A stretch of DNA of 64,000 bases, taken from assembly GCF_048264025.1 (NCBI RefSeq), contig NZ_JBLXDN010000007.1, positions 1-64,000 on the forward strand, given 5' to 3'. Position numbers and translations under genes: made by a program. This DNA is from Nitrincola sp048264025. GTDB taxonomy: Bacteria; Pseudomonadota; Gammaproteobacteria; Pseudomonadales; Balneatricaceae. Under the pieces are notes generated by a model. That model did no database searches. It saw only the letters and a list, made by a program, of their open reading frames with translations, and was not told the origin of the DNA. This document shows positions 40,782 through 49,076 of the stretch, piece by piece (the stretch's first letter is position 1; each line of letters begins with the position of its first letter).

Positions 40782-41381
40782 TTAACTTAGTGTTAAAGCA
40801 TCCAGTTCAGCACGTGCCTGCTCAATCACACCCTCAGCACCTGCCATATTCAGGCCTTCAGCATAGACCACTTCAACCTGATTCAAACCAACAAAACCAA
40901 GAATCAGTTTTATCCAGGGTACTTGAAAATCCAGCCCCGCATCACGGTACTGACCACCGCGTGTTGCCAATACATATACCGGGCGATCCTGCAGCAAACC
41001 TACAGGCCCCTGCTCTGTATAACGGAAGGTCACCCCATTTTTGGCGATCTGATCAAACCAGGCTTTCAGTTGTGAAGGGACAGCGAAGTTGTACATAGGT
41101 GCCGCCAGCACCAGCACATCAGCCTCTTTGACTTCAGCAATTAGCTGATCTGACAGTGCGGCTATGGCCTGTTGCTCTGGGCTACGCTGTTCTGCTTCAG
41201 CAGACAAGGCCGCAATCGTTTGCATATCAAAATGGGCGATAGGTTCAGCAACCAGGTCGCGCACCACGACACGCCCGTCTGGGTTTTGCTGCAGCCAACG
41301 CTTAATCAGACGATCAGCCAACTGAGCTGACTTGCCATCATCACCAAATACACTGCTTTTAACATGAAGTAAGGTTTTCAT
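40782..41381 (-). CDS. azoR: FMN-dependent NADH-azoreductase
   Basis: A 199-aa flavodoxin-like enzyme that reduces azo compounds and quinones by two electrons using NADH. FMN-binding blocks are LHVKSSVFGDDGKSAQLA (residues about 5-22), APMYNFAVPSQLKAWFD (about 94-110) and YVLATRGGQYRDAG. The length is like E. coli AzoR (201 aa). It heads an operon with pirin and is divergent from a LysR-type regulator; two T-N11-A-like palindromes lie between them. Confidence 0.93.
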   Translation of the reverse strand: MKTLLHVKSSVFGDDGKSAQLADRLIKRWLQQNPDGRVVVRDLVAEPIAHFDMQTIAALSAEAEQRSPEQQAIAALSDQLIAEVKEADVLVLAAPMYNFAVPSQLKAWFDQIAKNGVTFRYTEQGPVGLLQDRPVYVLATRGGQYRDAGLDFQVPWIKLILGFVGLNQVEVVYAEGLNMAGAEGVIEQARAELDALTLS

Positions 41382-41428
41382 TGCACATCTCCTAAGATTT
41401 GATTTGATGAAGTCATTATGAGGTTTGA

Positions 41429-41480
41429 TTTATAGATAATAAACAGCAATAATTCGCTTAATTTCATCTACTAATTAGAT
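41429..41480. promoter_or_regulatory. LysR-type boxes between azoR and lysR
   Basis: Two palindromes lie in the divergent region: TTTATAGATAATAAA (41429-41443) and ATCTACTAATTAGAT (41466-41480). The second contains a T-N11-A pattern typical of LysR-type binding sites and lies ten bases upstream of the regulator start. Their centres are 37 bp apart. Confidence 0.5.
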
Positions 41481-41489
41481 ATATTATCG

Positions 41490-42362
41490 ATGCAAGTCAC
41501 TCTTGAGCAATGGCATACTTTTATCACCGTAGTTGACTCACAAGGCTACGCCCAGGCGGCCGAGACACTGCGCAAAAGTCAGTCTTCTGTCAGCTATGCC
41601 ATCAACCGACTGGAGCAAAGCCTGGGCGTTGCAGTTTTTCGTATTGAAGGACGGCGTGCTCAACTGACTGAAGCGGGCGAAGCTTTGTTACGGCATGCGA
41701 GGGATCTCACCGAACATGCTCACAGAGTGGAGACCTTGGCCAAGCATTTTGCACAGGGCTGGGAAGCGGAAATCCATCTGACTATAGATACCATCTTTCC
41801 TGAAGATCTTATTCTGCAGGCACTGAACCGTTTTGCTGAAGAACAACCCCAAACACGCATCCTGCTGGCCGAAAGTACCCTGAGTGGTACAGATGAAGCC
41901 TTGTTACGCCGAGAGGCTGATCTGGTTATCGGTCACCGTGTACCGCCTGGTTTTATCGGGCAGGCATTAATGAATATTGAATTTATTGCCGTTGCGCACC
42001 CCCTACACCCACTACACCAGCTGCCAGCACCGCTGACTATCGAGAATCTTCGTCATCACAGGCAACTGGTGGTACGGGACTCCGGCAGTCGAAAACTGGA
42101 TGCCGGCTGGTTAGGTGCTGAGCAGCGCTGGACCTTCAGCAACGGCAGTACATCAATCAAAAGTGTCTGTGCCGGCATGGGGTTTGCGTGGTATCCACGG
42201 CTAAAAATTCAACAATACCTGGACAAGGGGGAGTTAAAACCCCTACCCCTGGAAACGGGTGCCAGTCGCTTCGTACCTCTCTATCTGGTGATGAGCGAAG
42301 GTGAATTTGCCGGGCCAGGAACTCGACGCCTGGCTGCACTAATACAAGAGCTCGTCATCTAA
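41490..42362 (+). CDS. LysR-family transcriptional regulator
   Basis: A 290-aa LysR-type regulator. An N-terminal winged helix-turn-helix (residues about 1-60) has the pattern YAQAAETLRKSQSSVSYAIN and RLEQSLGVAVFRIEGRRAQL. The C-terminal effector-binding domain spans about 90-290. It is divergent from azoR, and palindromic boxes between them suggest it controls azoR-pirin, probably in response to a quinone-like or electrophilic inducer (inference from the target genes). Confidence 0.9.
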   Translation: MQVTLEQWHTFITVVDSQGYAQAAETLRKSQSSVSYAINRLEQSLGVAVFRIEGRRAQLTEAGEALLRHARDLTEHAHRVETLAKHFAQGWEAEIHLTIDTIFPEDLILQALNRFAEEQPQTRILLAESTLSGTDEALLRREADLVIGHRVPPGFIGQALMNIEFIAVAHPLHPLHQLPAPLTIENLRHHRQLVVRDSGSRKLDAGWLGAEQRWTFSNGSTSIKSVCAGMGFAWYPRLKIQQYLDKGELKPLPLETGASRFVPLYLVMSEGEFAGPGTRRLAALIQELVI

Positions 42363-42415
42363 GCTATCCTTTACTACGTATAAACGATTAAACACCTTCC
42401 ACGAGGCTTTAAGGT

Positions 42416-42964
42416 ATGTCACGTTTTATGGGATTACTCATCATGATCAGTTGCTTCTTTTCAGCACAAAGCCACGCCGAGGCCGATATCGATCAACTAC
42501 TTGACCACCAACTCAGGCGTTTGCATGCTAATGAGACCGTGGATCTGAAAGTGGCGTACCAGGGCAAGCCTATGCTATTCGTCAATACCGCCAGCCACTG
42601 TGGGTTTACCGGTCAATTTGAGGGCCTGGAAGCCTTACATCAACGTTATAAAGATAGAGGTTTGATCGTAGCTGGATTCCCGTCCAACAGCTTTCGTCAA
42701 GAGGCCAATGATGAATCCGAAACGGCCAAAGTCTGCTTTTTCAACTTTGGTGTCAGTTTTGATATGTATGCCCCAGTCAGCGTAGTTGGCAGTGATGCCC
42801 ACCCAATTTTTGCTGAACTGGCTCGCCAGTCAAGAGCGCCTCGCTGGAATTTTTACAAGTATCTGATTGACCAGAATGGTCGTGTTGTAGAGGTGTTTTC
42901 GAGCACAACCAGCCCGGATTCCAGGCGGATTGAGCAGGCTATAGAAGCCCTGCTCGGCAGCTGA
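42416..42964 (+). CDS. exported glutathione peroxidase-like protein
   Basis: A 182-aa thioredoxin-fold peroxidase of the glutathione peroxidase family with a signal peptide (about residues 1-21, ending SHAEA), so it is probably periplasmic. The peroxidatic Cys is C62 in NTASHCGFTGQFEGL. The usual FPCNQF motif reads FPSNSFRQE here, so the resolving Cys of thioredoxin-dependent members is replaced by Ser; another Cys lies in KVCFFNFGVSF. RWNFYKYLID is the conserved Trp-Asn-Phe block. It follows the LysR gene but probably has its own leader. Confidence 0.86.
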   Translation: MSRFMGLLIMISCFFSAQSHAEADIDQLLDHQLRRLHANETVDLKVAYQGKPMLFVNTASHCGFTGQFEGLEALHQRYKDRGLIVAGFPSNSFRQEANDESETAKVCFFNFGVSFDMYAPVSVVGSDAHPIFAELARQSRAPRWNFYKYLIDQNGRVVEVFSSTTSPDSRRIEQAIEALLGS

Positions 42965-42998
42965 ACGACAGGTATTGCCGTTCGAGCTGAGGGGTAGA

Positions 42999-43313
42999 TC
43001 AATGCTTGTTTAGACGACCCAGCAGACTGTCCAGCAAGCTTTTCATTTTGTCACAAGCACCGGCTAGTGCCTTATGGGTCGTGTCGGCATGCTCGGTTAC
43101 AGCCTGAGGCTGCAAACCAGCCAAACGCACTTCCAGTACGCAACGCTTGTCGTGATCACCGGGCTTGTGAGCATTCTCATCATGCAGATGCACTTCAACA
43201 CGGGTAATTTTTTCGCCGAAGCGGCCCAGTGCTTTTTCAACAACGGATTCAACATGGCTTATCAGCGCATCATCATTTTCAATGCTGCTGTCGGTATTAA
43301 CCTGAATAATCAT
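42999..43313 (-). CDS. HPF/RaiA-like ribosome-associated protein
   Basis: A 104-aa protein resembling the S30AE/HPF domain found in ribosome hibernation factors. It has the strand-helix pattern IIQVNTDSSIENDDALISHV, VEKALGRFGEKITRVEVHLHDEN and a C-terminal helix ALAGACDKMKSLLDSLLGRL. The basic residues expected at the ribosome interface are fewer than in HPF, so it may be a paralogue with a different role. It stands alone on the minus strand. The 223 bp to the next gene (43314-43536) shows no other feature that I can support. Confidence 0.78.
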   Translation of the reverse strand: MIIQVNTDSSIENDDALISHVESVVEKALGRFGEKITRVEVHLHDENAHKPGDHDKRCVLEVRLAGLQPQAVTEHADTTHKALAGACDKMKSLLDSLLGRLNKH

Positions 43314-43536
43314 TCACTTCTCCATCGGATACGGGTAATAGCCACTGATTTCACGATTCAGCAGAACTTGAAACATCTGGAACCACAACGGAATATCAGC
43401 GTCGGCTGAATTTTAACCTTTAGCTCGCTCCAGCGCCATAAACCCGTAATGTCCTGAGTGAATCAATTTTATCTAGGATCAAATTGGCGTAATATTAGCG
43501 CCTTTCCACAGAACCTTATGTCAATCGGAGCTTTAT

Positions 43537-44286
43537 ATGTTTAGATGGTCAATAGCGCTTGTCGGCTCCGCCCTACTACTGGGTGGCTGTGCTCCAGGAC
43601 ACCTGTATATAGAAGAAGGTGTCGTCGAATCCATAGATCAACGACTGGAAGTACAGGATGATCAGATCAACCGGTTGACCGGTACACAGTTGCAGGTCAT
43701 TGAACAACTGGCCGTCACACAAGAAACGGTAATCAGTCGTCTCCAGGCGACTATTGCTGAGCAGGTTAAACCACCCGAATGCAAACCAGTACCCCGATTA
43801 GTCTGCCCTCAAGCGGAGAACAACGGCAGCGTAATGCTGGGTGGAATGGAAAAGCAGCTAGTGGGCGAAACAGAAAAAGTGCATATTTCACCGATGGACC
43901 TGGTATTCAATGCTCGCATTGATACTGGAGCAACCACCTCATCACTGGATGCTCGCAACATTCAGCAGTTCGAGCGTGATGGCCGTCGCTGGGTTCGATT
44001 TGATACACAACATCCTGAGACTGGTGAAGAAATATCTTTTGAGCGCCCGGTTGTCAGACGTGTCAGAATCAGCCAATCTATTAGTGATGAGTATGAGCGC
44101 CGCCCCGTAGTCGAACTGCATTTTACCCTAGGCAGCATTAGCCATACGGCGGAGTTTACGCTGAGTGACCGCAGTCACCTGGATTTTCCGTTGCTAATTG
44201 GCCGCAACATTTTGCTGGACCAGATGGTGGTTGATGTCAGCAGACAGTACATTGCACCTATCGATTTTTTGTTTCAGCCGGATTAA
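43537..44286 (+). CDS. retropepsin-like lipoprotein (PF05618-type)
   Basis: A 249-aa lipoprotein with signal and lipobox GGC (acylated Cys about residue 18). A coiled-coil region rich in Gln/Val follows (about 30-85), then a retropepsin-like domain of the so-called ATP-dependent zinc protease family (PF05618). The catalytic block is VFNARIDTGATTSSLDARN (about residues 123-141), with WVRFDTQHPETGEE and FPLLIGRNIL further on. It is the first gene of a likely operon with the 7TM-transglutaminase and ATP-grasp genes. The lipid anchor places the protease in the envelope. Confidence 0.82.
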   Translation: MFRWSIALVGSALLLGGCAPGHLYIEEGVVESIDQRLEVQDDQINRLTGTQLQVIEQLAVTQETVISRLQATIAEQVKPPECKPVPRLVCPQAENNGSVMLGGMEKQLVGETEKVHISPMDLVFNARIDTGATTSSLDARNIQQFERDGRRWVRFDTQHPETGEEISFERPVVRRVRISQSISDEYERRPVVELHFTLGSISHTAEFTLSDRSHLDFPLLIGRNILLDQMVVDVSRQYIAPIDFLFQPD

Positions 44287-44318
44287 CCGACTGAAACCCT
44301 GTTTGAGGACACAGCCGA

Positions 44319-45830
44319 ATGGTATCCAGAGTACCGTTTTACTCCACTATCGCCATCCTGATACTTACCGGACTCAGCATTGCTGTTATGCGACATATGC
44401 AGCTGGGTATTCCTTTTTGGCCGGGTGAGCAGAAACAGGCCTGGTTGATTGAAGCCCGTATCGACTTTCAAGGCTACAATGAACCGATACTGGCCAGCAT
44501 GATGCTGCCGGACAACCCTCCGGGCTTCACCCTGATCAATGAGGTTGCCGCCTCATCAGGCTACGGCTTTGCTATCATCGAACATGATGGTCAGCGCCGA
44601 GGAGAATGGTCCAAGAGCAGCGCGGCCGGTCTACAAACTCTCTATTACAAAGCACAATTGATTCCAGATCCTGACAGAGTTGATATGACTGAGTCACCTC
44701 GACCACTGGCAAGGCAGGTGCTTTGGAGTGATGCTGAAGCGACAGCGGCCAGCGATATTATTGACCAGGCCCGAAGCAAGTCGAGCACAGCCGAAAGTTT
44801 GACCCGTGAACTGTTGCGCCTGTTACGTAACCCTGAACCTGGACAAAATACGGCACTGTTACTGACTAACCACTCAACAGCCGAAGCGCTGGACAAACTA
44901 CTCAATCAAGCGGGTGTTCCAACACGGCTGTCTGTCGGTTTGTATCTTGAAGATGCACGTAGACGTCAAGGTTTAACGCCGATGATTGAGATTTTCACCG
45001 AAGGTCGCTGGTTGGTGTTTGATCCACAAACTGGATACCAGGGGCTACCGGAAAACCTGCTGTTATGGCAGCGAGGAGGTGACTCTTTGTTGGATGTTGT
45101 TGGCGGTCAGAACTCACGTGTTAGCTTTTCAATGATAGAGCAGACGCTACCATCATTAGAACTGGCGCAGTCGCAATTTGCAGGCCAGGGACTAGCCTGG
45201 TTGGGCGTACACAGCCTGCCAATTGAAGAACAAAGCATGTTCAAACTGCTGTTTCTGTTGCCACTGGGTGCCATGGTGGTGGTATTCATGCGCATTATCA
45301 TCGGATTAAAAACCTCCGGCACGTTTATGCCAATTCTGATCGCACTGGCTTTTCTGCAAACCTCACTGGGCCTTGGGTTAATCAGTTTTATCAGTATTGT
45401 CGCTATGGGGCTGGTCATCCGCACCTGGTTGTCACGCCTTAATCTGCTGCTGGTGTCGCGTATCGCTACCCTGGTGGTGCTGGTGGTATTTCTGGTTTCC
45501 CTGCTCAGCCTGGTAGGCTATCAGCTAGGTTTCAGTACCGGCATGACCATTACCTTCTTCCCGATGATCATCATCGCCTGGACGATTGAGCGCATGTCCA
45601 TTTTGTGGGAGGAGGAAGGTCCGAAACAAGTTATTGTTCAGGGTGGGGGTAGCCTCCTGGTAGCCGTGTTCGCCTACCTGGTCATGCAACTCCCCTTGTT
45701 CGGTCACCTGACCTTTAACTTCCCGGAGCTGAACCTGGTCATCTTGGCAATTATCATGCTGATGGGACAATACACAGGTTATAAACTTTCCGAGCTACGC
45801 CGTTTTCGTGCCATGCTGGAGCAACAATAA
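44319..45830 (+). CDS. inactive transglutaminase-7TM protein
   Basis: A 503-aa membrane protein. After an N-terminal helix (about residues 7-24) comes a periplasmic transglutaminase-like domain (about 35-290). In the block MIEIFTEGRWLVFDPQTGYQ the Asp-Pro part is kept, but the usual active-site His and the Cys are not seen, so it is likely catalytically dead and may bind peptides. About seven hydrophobic helices follow (about 305-490). It matches the described inactive-transglutaminase/7TM family. Its stop overlaps the ATP-grasp start (TAATG), so the two are coupled. Confidence 0.85.
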   Translation: MVSRVPFYSTIAILILTGLSIAVMRHMQLGIPFWPGEQKQAWLIEARIDFQGYNEPILASMMLPDNPPGFTLINEVAASSGYGFAIIEHDGQRRGEWSKSSAAGLQTLYYKAQLIPDPDRVDMTESPRPLARQVLWSDAEATAASDIIDQARSKSSTAESLTRELLRLLRNPEPGQNTALLLTNHSTAEALDKLLNQAGVPTRLSVGLYLEDARRRQGLTPMIEIFTEGRWLVFDPQTGYQGLPENLLLWQRGGDSLLDVVGGQNSRVSFSMIEQTLPSLELAQSQFAGQGLAWLGVHSLPIEEQSMFKLLFLLPLGAMVVVFMRIIIGLKTSGTFMPILIALAFLQTSLGLGLISFISIVAMGLVIRTWLSRLNLLLVSRIATLVVLVVFLVSLLSLVGYQLGFSTGMTITFFPMIIIAWTIERMSILWEEEGPKQVIVQGGGSLLVAVFAYLVMQLPLFGHLTFNFPELNLVILAIIMLMGQYTGYKLSELRRFRAMLEQQ

Positions 45831-46783
45831 TGCGCTGGGCCAGCCCTTTTCGCTTACACAAATTTGGCATACTGGGGATGAACTGCCGTAATGTCGACTT
45901 TATTGGACGTTATAATCTGCGACGCTTTTATCCACTCGTCGACGACAAACTCAAAACCAAACTTTTAGCTGAAGAGTACGGCGTGGCAACACCCGCTTTG
46001 ATATCAGTGGTCAGAACCCAACATGAAATCAGTCACGTCGAAGAGCGGCTGATGCAGCTACAAAGCTTTGCCATCAAGCCATCCAGAGGTTCCGGTGGTA
46101 AAGGCATACTGGTTATTATCGGCCGCCGAGGTGATCTGTTCGTTAAATCATCCGGTGCTGAAATCAGCCTGGAAGCAATCAAACGCCATCTGACCAACAC
46201 CCTGGCGGGCCTCTACTCATTGCGGGGAAACCCGGATGTGGCCATTATCGAAGATCTGATTGAATTTGATGACACCTTTGAAGGCTACTCTTACGAGGGT
46301 GTACCGGACATACGTATTATTGTCTTTCGTGGCTATCCGGTCATGGCCATGTTACGCCTGGCAACTCATGCTTCTGACGGCAAAGCCAACCTGCACCAGG
46401 GTGCCGTTGGTGTCGGCCTGGACATTGCCACAGGACGCAGTCTGAAAGCTGTGCAGTTTGCTGTTCCAATTGAACATCACCCTGATACCGGTAAGCACCT
46501 GATCGATATGGTCATCCCTGACTGGGAAGCCATGCTACTGCTAGCATCACGCTGTTATGAAATGAGCAATCTCGGCTATATCGGCACAGATATCGTATTG
46601 GATAAATCACGCGGCGCGCAATTACTGGAACTCAATGCCAGACCAGGACTGTCTATTCAGGTTGCCAATGGGCGGGGACTATTACCCCGATTACGGCACA
46701 TAGAGAAAATCCACAAGCCCCACAAAACGGCCGAAGGGCGAGTGAACTATGTGATGCAAACCTTTTCAGCTCAAGGGCTCTGA
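45830..46783 (+). CDS. RimK-like alpha-L-glutamate ligase-like protein
   Basis: A 317-aa ATP-grasp protein of the alpha-L-glutamate-ligase-like family. The nucleotide-binding loop is in AIKPSRGSGGKGILVIIGR (about residues 85-103), a DIRIIVFRGYPVMAMLR block follows, and the metal-binding motif is in LLELNARPGLSIQVANG (about 264-280). It should activate a carboxylate with ATP and join an amino acid or peptide. In this cassette it may act with the membrane transglutaminase-like protein and the two retropepsins on a common peptide. Its last 18 bp overlap the convergent retropepsin gene. Confidence 0.88.
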   Translation: MRWASPFRLHKFGILGMNCRNVDFIGRYNLRRFYPLVDDKLKTKLLAEEYGVATPALISVVRTQHEISHVEERLMQLQSFAIKPSRGSGGKGILVIIGRRGDLFVKSSGAEISLEAIKRHLTNTLAGLYSLRGNPDVAIIEDLIEFDDTFEGYSYEGVPDIRIIVFRGYPVMAMLRLATHASDGKANLHQGAVGVGLDIATGRSLKAVQFAVPIEHHPDTGKHLIDMVIPDWEAMLLLASRCYEMSNLGYIGTDIVLDKSRGAQLLELNARPGLSIQVANGRGLLPRLRHIEKIHKPHKTAEGRVNYVMQTFSAQGL

Positions 46784-47227
46784 TAGCTTGCCCTGTTGAT
46801 AGGACATGCCCGGATTGACCAGAAAACGTCCCTTCATCGCCTCACGGCCTAACAACATACGAAACAACATATTGTCACGGCTGGTTAACGACAGCGTGAT
46901 AGGGAAGCGTTGATCTCCCAGCAGCATATCCGTGGTAATAAAATAACGCTCAGTGGTGTGACCACCTGAATCAGTCACTCGACGCACATCGGTAACAGGG
47001 GCTTCACACCAGACCTCTGTAACCTCATTATGCTGCAGCGGATGCAAGCCGAACCTTACCCAGCGCTGATCTCCCTTATAAAACTCTTCTACGGCGAATG
47101 CATGCAGTGCCGAACTCCTGGCACCCGTATCGACTTTACATTTAAGCGCAGAAATACCCAGTTGCGGCAAAGCGATCCACTCCCGCCAGCCCAGTACAGC
47201 CATATCAGTTTCTGTTGTTTTCGTCAT
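46766..47227 (-). CDS. retropepsin-like protein of the RimK-associated family (PF05618)
   Basis: A 153-aa cytoplasmic protein of PF05618, consisting of the retropepsin-like domain alone. The catalytic block ALKCKVDTGARSSALHA is at about residues 27-43, RWVRFGLHP and FRMLLGREAMKGRFLVNPG follow. Unlike the gene at 43537 it has no signal. It is convergent with the ATP-grasp gene and overlaps it by 18 bp, and it may cleave products of that ligase (inference). It is oriented with the che genes but separated from cheD by 33 bp; whether it belongs to that transcript is unclear. Confidence 0.83.
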   Translation of the reverse strand: MTKTTETDMAVLGWREWIALPQLGISALKCKVDTGARSSALHAFAVEEFYKGDQRWVRFGLHPLQHNEVTEVWCEAPVTDVRRVTDSGGHTTERYFITTDMLLGDQRFPITLSLTSRDNMLFRMLLGREAMKGRFLVNPGMSYQQGKLSEPLS

Positions 47228-47260
47228 GTTATTCAGTTCTTTACCTGTATGTTCAAAAAA

Positions 47261-47866
47261 TTAAAAAAGATCAATTTCGCCTGCCACAGGCTGTGTTTCA
47301 ATTTCATGCATATAGGCTTTTTCACGATCAATGATCGTAGTGTTATGCAGCGAGTGAATTTTCTTCAGCATGACTTTTCCGCTTTGTGGAAAGAAATACA
47401 CTTTTCTTGGATAAATATCCAGCACATCCTTGCCTAGCACCGGGATTAACTCGTTACGAAGATGCTCCATAACAAATTTGACATTGCGTTGCCCTACATT
47501 GACGAAGTTCATGTGCTTCAATACCTGGCCACCACCAAACACCTTGGCTTCAAGTCGGCTACGACAGGCTCCCAATTTCAGCAGGTGGTTAACCAGTAGC
47601 TCCATGGCATAGAGTCCATAGCGTCCAGATGCGGCAATCGGGCTATTGAGTTCAGCGCTGGAGTCACGCGGCAACATGAAGTGGTTCAGTCCACCGATGC
47701 CGCTTAGACGATCACGCAAGCAGACAGACACGCAAGAGCCCAATACGGTTACAATCATCGTATTCTCATGTGTCGCAAAGTACTGTCCTGGGAGCACTTT
47801 GACAGCTTGGGTATCAAAATAGCGGTCATAATAGCAATTTGTAGCTAAGTTCTTATCATTCATCAT
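47261..47866 (-). CDS. cheD: chemoreceptor glutamine deamidase CheD (copy 1)
   Basis: A 201-aa CheD, which deamidates Gln residues of chemoreceptors. The catalytic Cys is in VTVLGSCVSVCLRDRL (about residues 40-55) and the His in GGLNHFMLP, with LEAKVFGGGQVL further on. It starts at one of two adjacent ATGs (47866 or 47863). It is the last gene of the che operon and ends in GEIDLF, a tail also found on the neighbouring receptor-like protein (DIDLF). A second CheD lies at 50129. Confidence 0.93.
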   Translation of the reverse strand: MMNDKNLATNCYYDRYFDTQAVKVLPGQYFATHENTMIVTVLGSCVSVCLRDRLSGIGGLNHFMLPRDSSAELNSPIAASGRYGLYAMELLVNHLLKLGACRSRLEAKVFGGGQVLKHMNFVNVGQRNVKFVMEHLRNELIPVLGKDVLDIYPRKVYFFPQSGKVMLKKIHSLHNTTIIDREKAYMHEIETQPVAGEIDLF

Positions 47867-47919
47867 GGAGCTTTATCCTGCGCTACTAACGCAATAGCGC
47901 GCACCAGAGTATCTGGTAC

Positions 47920-49065
47920 TCAAAAAAGATCGATATCTCCACTTCTCATCGAGCTGGTAGATACAGGGTTGGACTTACGAGCCCGTCTGTCTTCACGGAA
48001 CTGCTTGATACTGTCACGCAACGACTGCTCATCTATATTTTTAGCTTCATTTTTCAGCACGCTTGCCAGTACCAATAGATGACGTTGCTCATCTATGGTG
48101 TGCTGTATGGTCTGACTGCTCATATCCTGAAACTGCATGGCACGCATTGCATCAAACAATGCCGTCATCAACTCCTTGGAAATGGATTCCATTCCCTGAG
48201 TAATCTGCTGATCTTTTTCAGTTTTAGACATTAAATTCTCGATTGTTCTTTGTACTTCCTTTTTAGCTTCCATAATAAAGGACATATCCTGAGAGGCGAT
48301 GCGACTGACGTCTTTAACCAGTGCCGAAATCTGAGCATTCATCTCATTCAAATTATTCTGAATGGTTTTACTGAAACTGGCTGAACGACTGGAAAGTGCC
48401 CTGACCTCATCCGCCACCACAGAAAACCCGCGGCCACTATCACCGGCACGCGCGGCTTCAATTGCAGCATTCAAAGCCAATAGATTGGTTTGCTTGGAAA
48501 TATTGTCGATATCATCCAGGGTTTTCATTAGCGTCGGCATTTGATCAGAAAGATGCGATACCCGCTCAAGCATTTCCATGGAATCAGTGCTCATTCTTAC
48601 CGTGGTTTCGACAAAGCTGTTCATCGTTTCCAGGGTGTTATGCGCAAAGCCACCCATCTGACCAGACACTGGCTTACCCTGCTTTTTATCAGTATCGCCA
48701 TACAACAGCATGGCCACATCAGCCTGCTGCCGCTCTATCTGTTCCTTGAGTTGCGCGAATGACTGAGACAAGGTGTTCATGGCATCATTTTGCATCTTCT
48801 GCAAAGCATCCATGTCATTCACACTGCCGGAGACAACCAGTTCAATGCAGGCACCAATCTCTTGCATCTCGTCAACAATATCATCATTACCACTTGTCGC
48901 CACAGGTTGATTCACCGGTTTCAGATTGCTATCCGACCCTTTCAATGTAACGGCCACACCCATGACAAGAGCCACCAGCACACCTAGTGCCGGATAAACC
49001 CAATGAGCCAATAGACTCCCCACTGCCAGCGCTGCCAGCCAAATAAATACGTTAAATCTAGTCAT
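47920..49065 (-). CDS. MCP-like signalling protein without periplasmic sensor
   Basis: A 381-aa receptor-like protein. Two closely spaced N-terminal hydrophobic helices (about residues 5-22 and 24-41) leave no room for a periplasmic domain. A linker and a signalling domain follow, whose tip reads ISKQTNLLALNAAIEAARAGD (in pieces, about 187-210). A long helical tail ends RSGDIDLF, matching the CheD tail. With no sensor domain it may detect membrane or cytoplasmic state or integrate other receptors' signals. It lies between cheB and cheD copy 1. Confidence 0.88.
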   Translation of the reverse strand: MTRFNVFIWLAALAVGSLLAHWVYPALGVLVALVMGVAVTLKGSDSNLKPVNQPVATSGNDDIVDEMQEIGACIELVVSGSVNDMDALQKMQNDAMNTLSQSFAQLKEQIERQQADVAMLLYGDTDKKQGKPVSGQMGGFAHNTLETMNSFVETTVRMSTDSMEMLERVSHLSDQMPTLMKTLDDIDNISKQTNLLALNAAIEAARAGDSGRGFSVVADEVRALSSRSASFSKTIQNNLNEMNAQISALVKDVSRIASQDMSFIMEAKKEVQRTIENLMSKTEKDQQITQGMESISKELMTALFDAMRAMQFQDMSSQTIQHTIDEQRHLLVLASVLKNEAKNIDEQSLRDSIKQFREDRRARKSNPVSTSSMRSGDIDLF

Positions 49066-49076
49066 CGTGCTTTTCC

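Noticed and set aside
44319..45830. Active transglutaminase
   Set aside because: The Cys and His expected in the catalytic core are not present in the matching blocks, and only the Asp-Pro part is kept.
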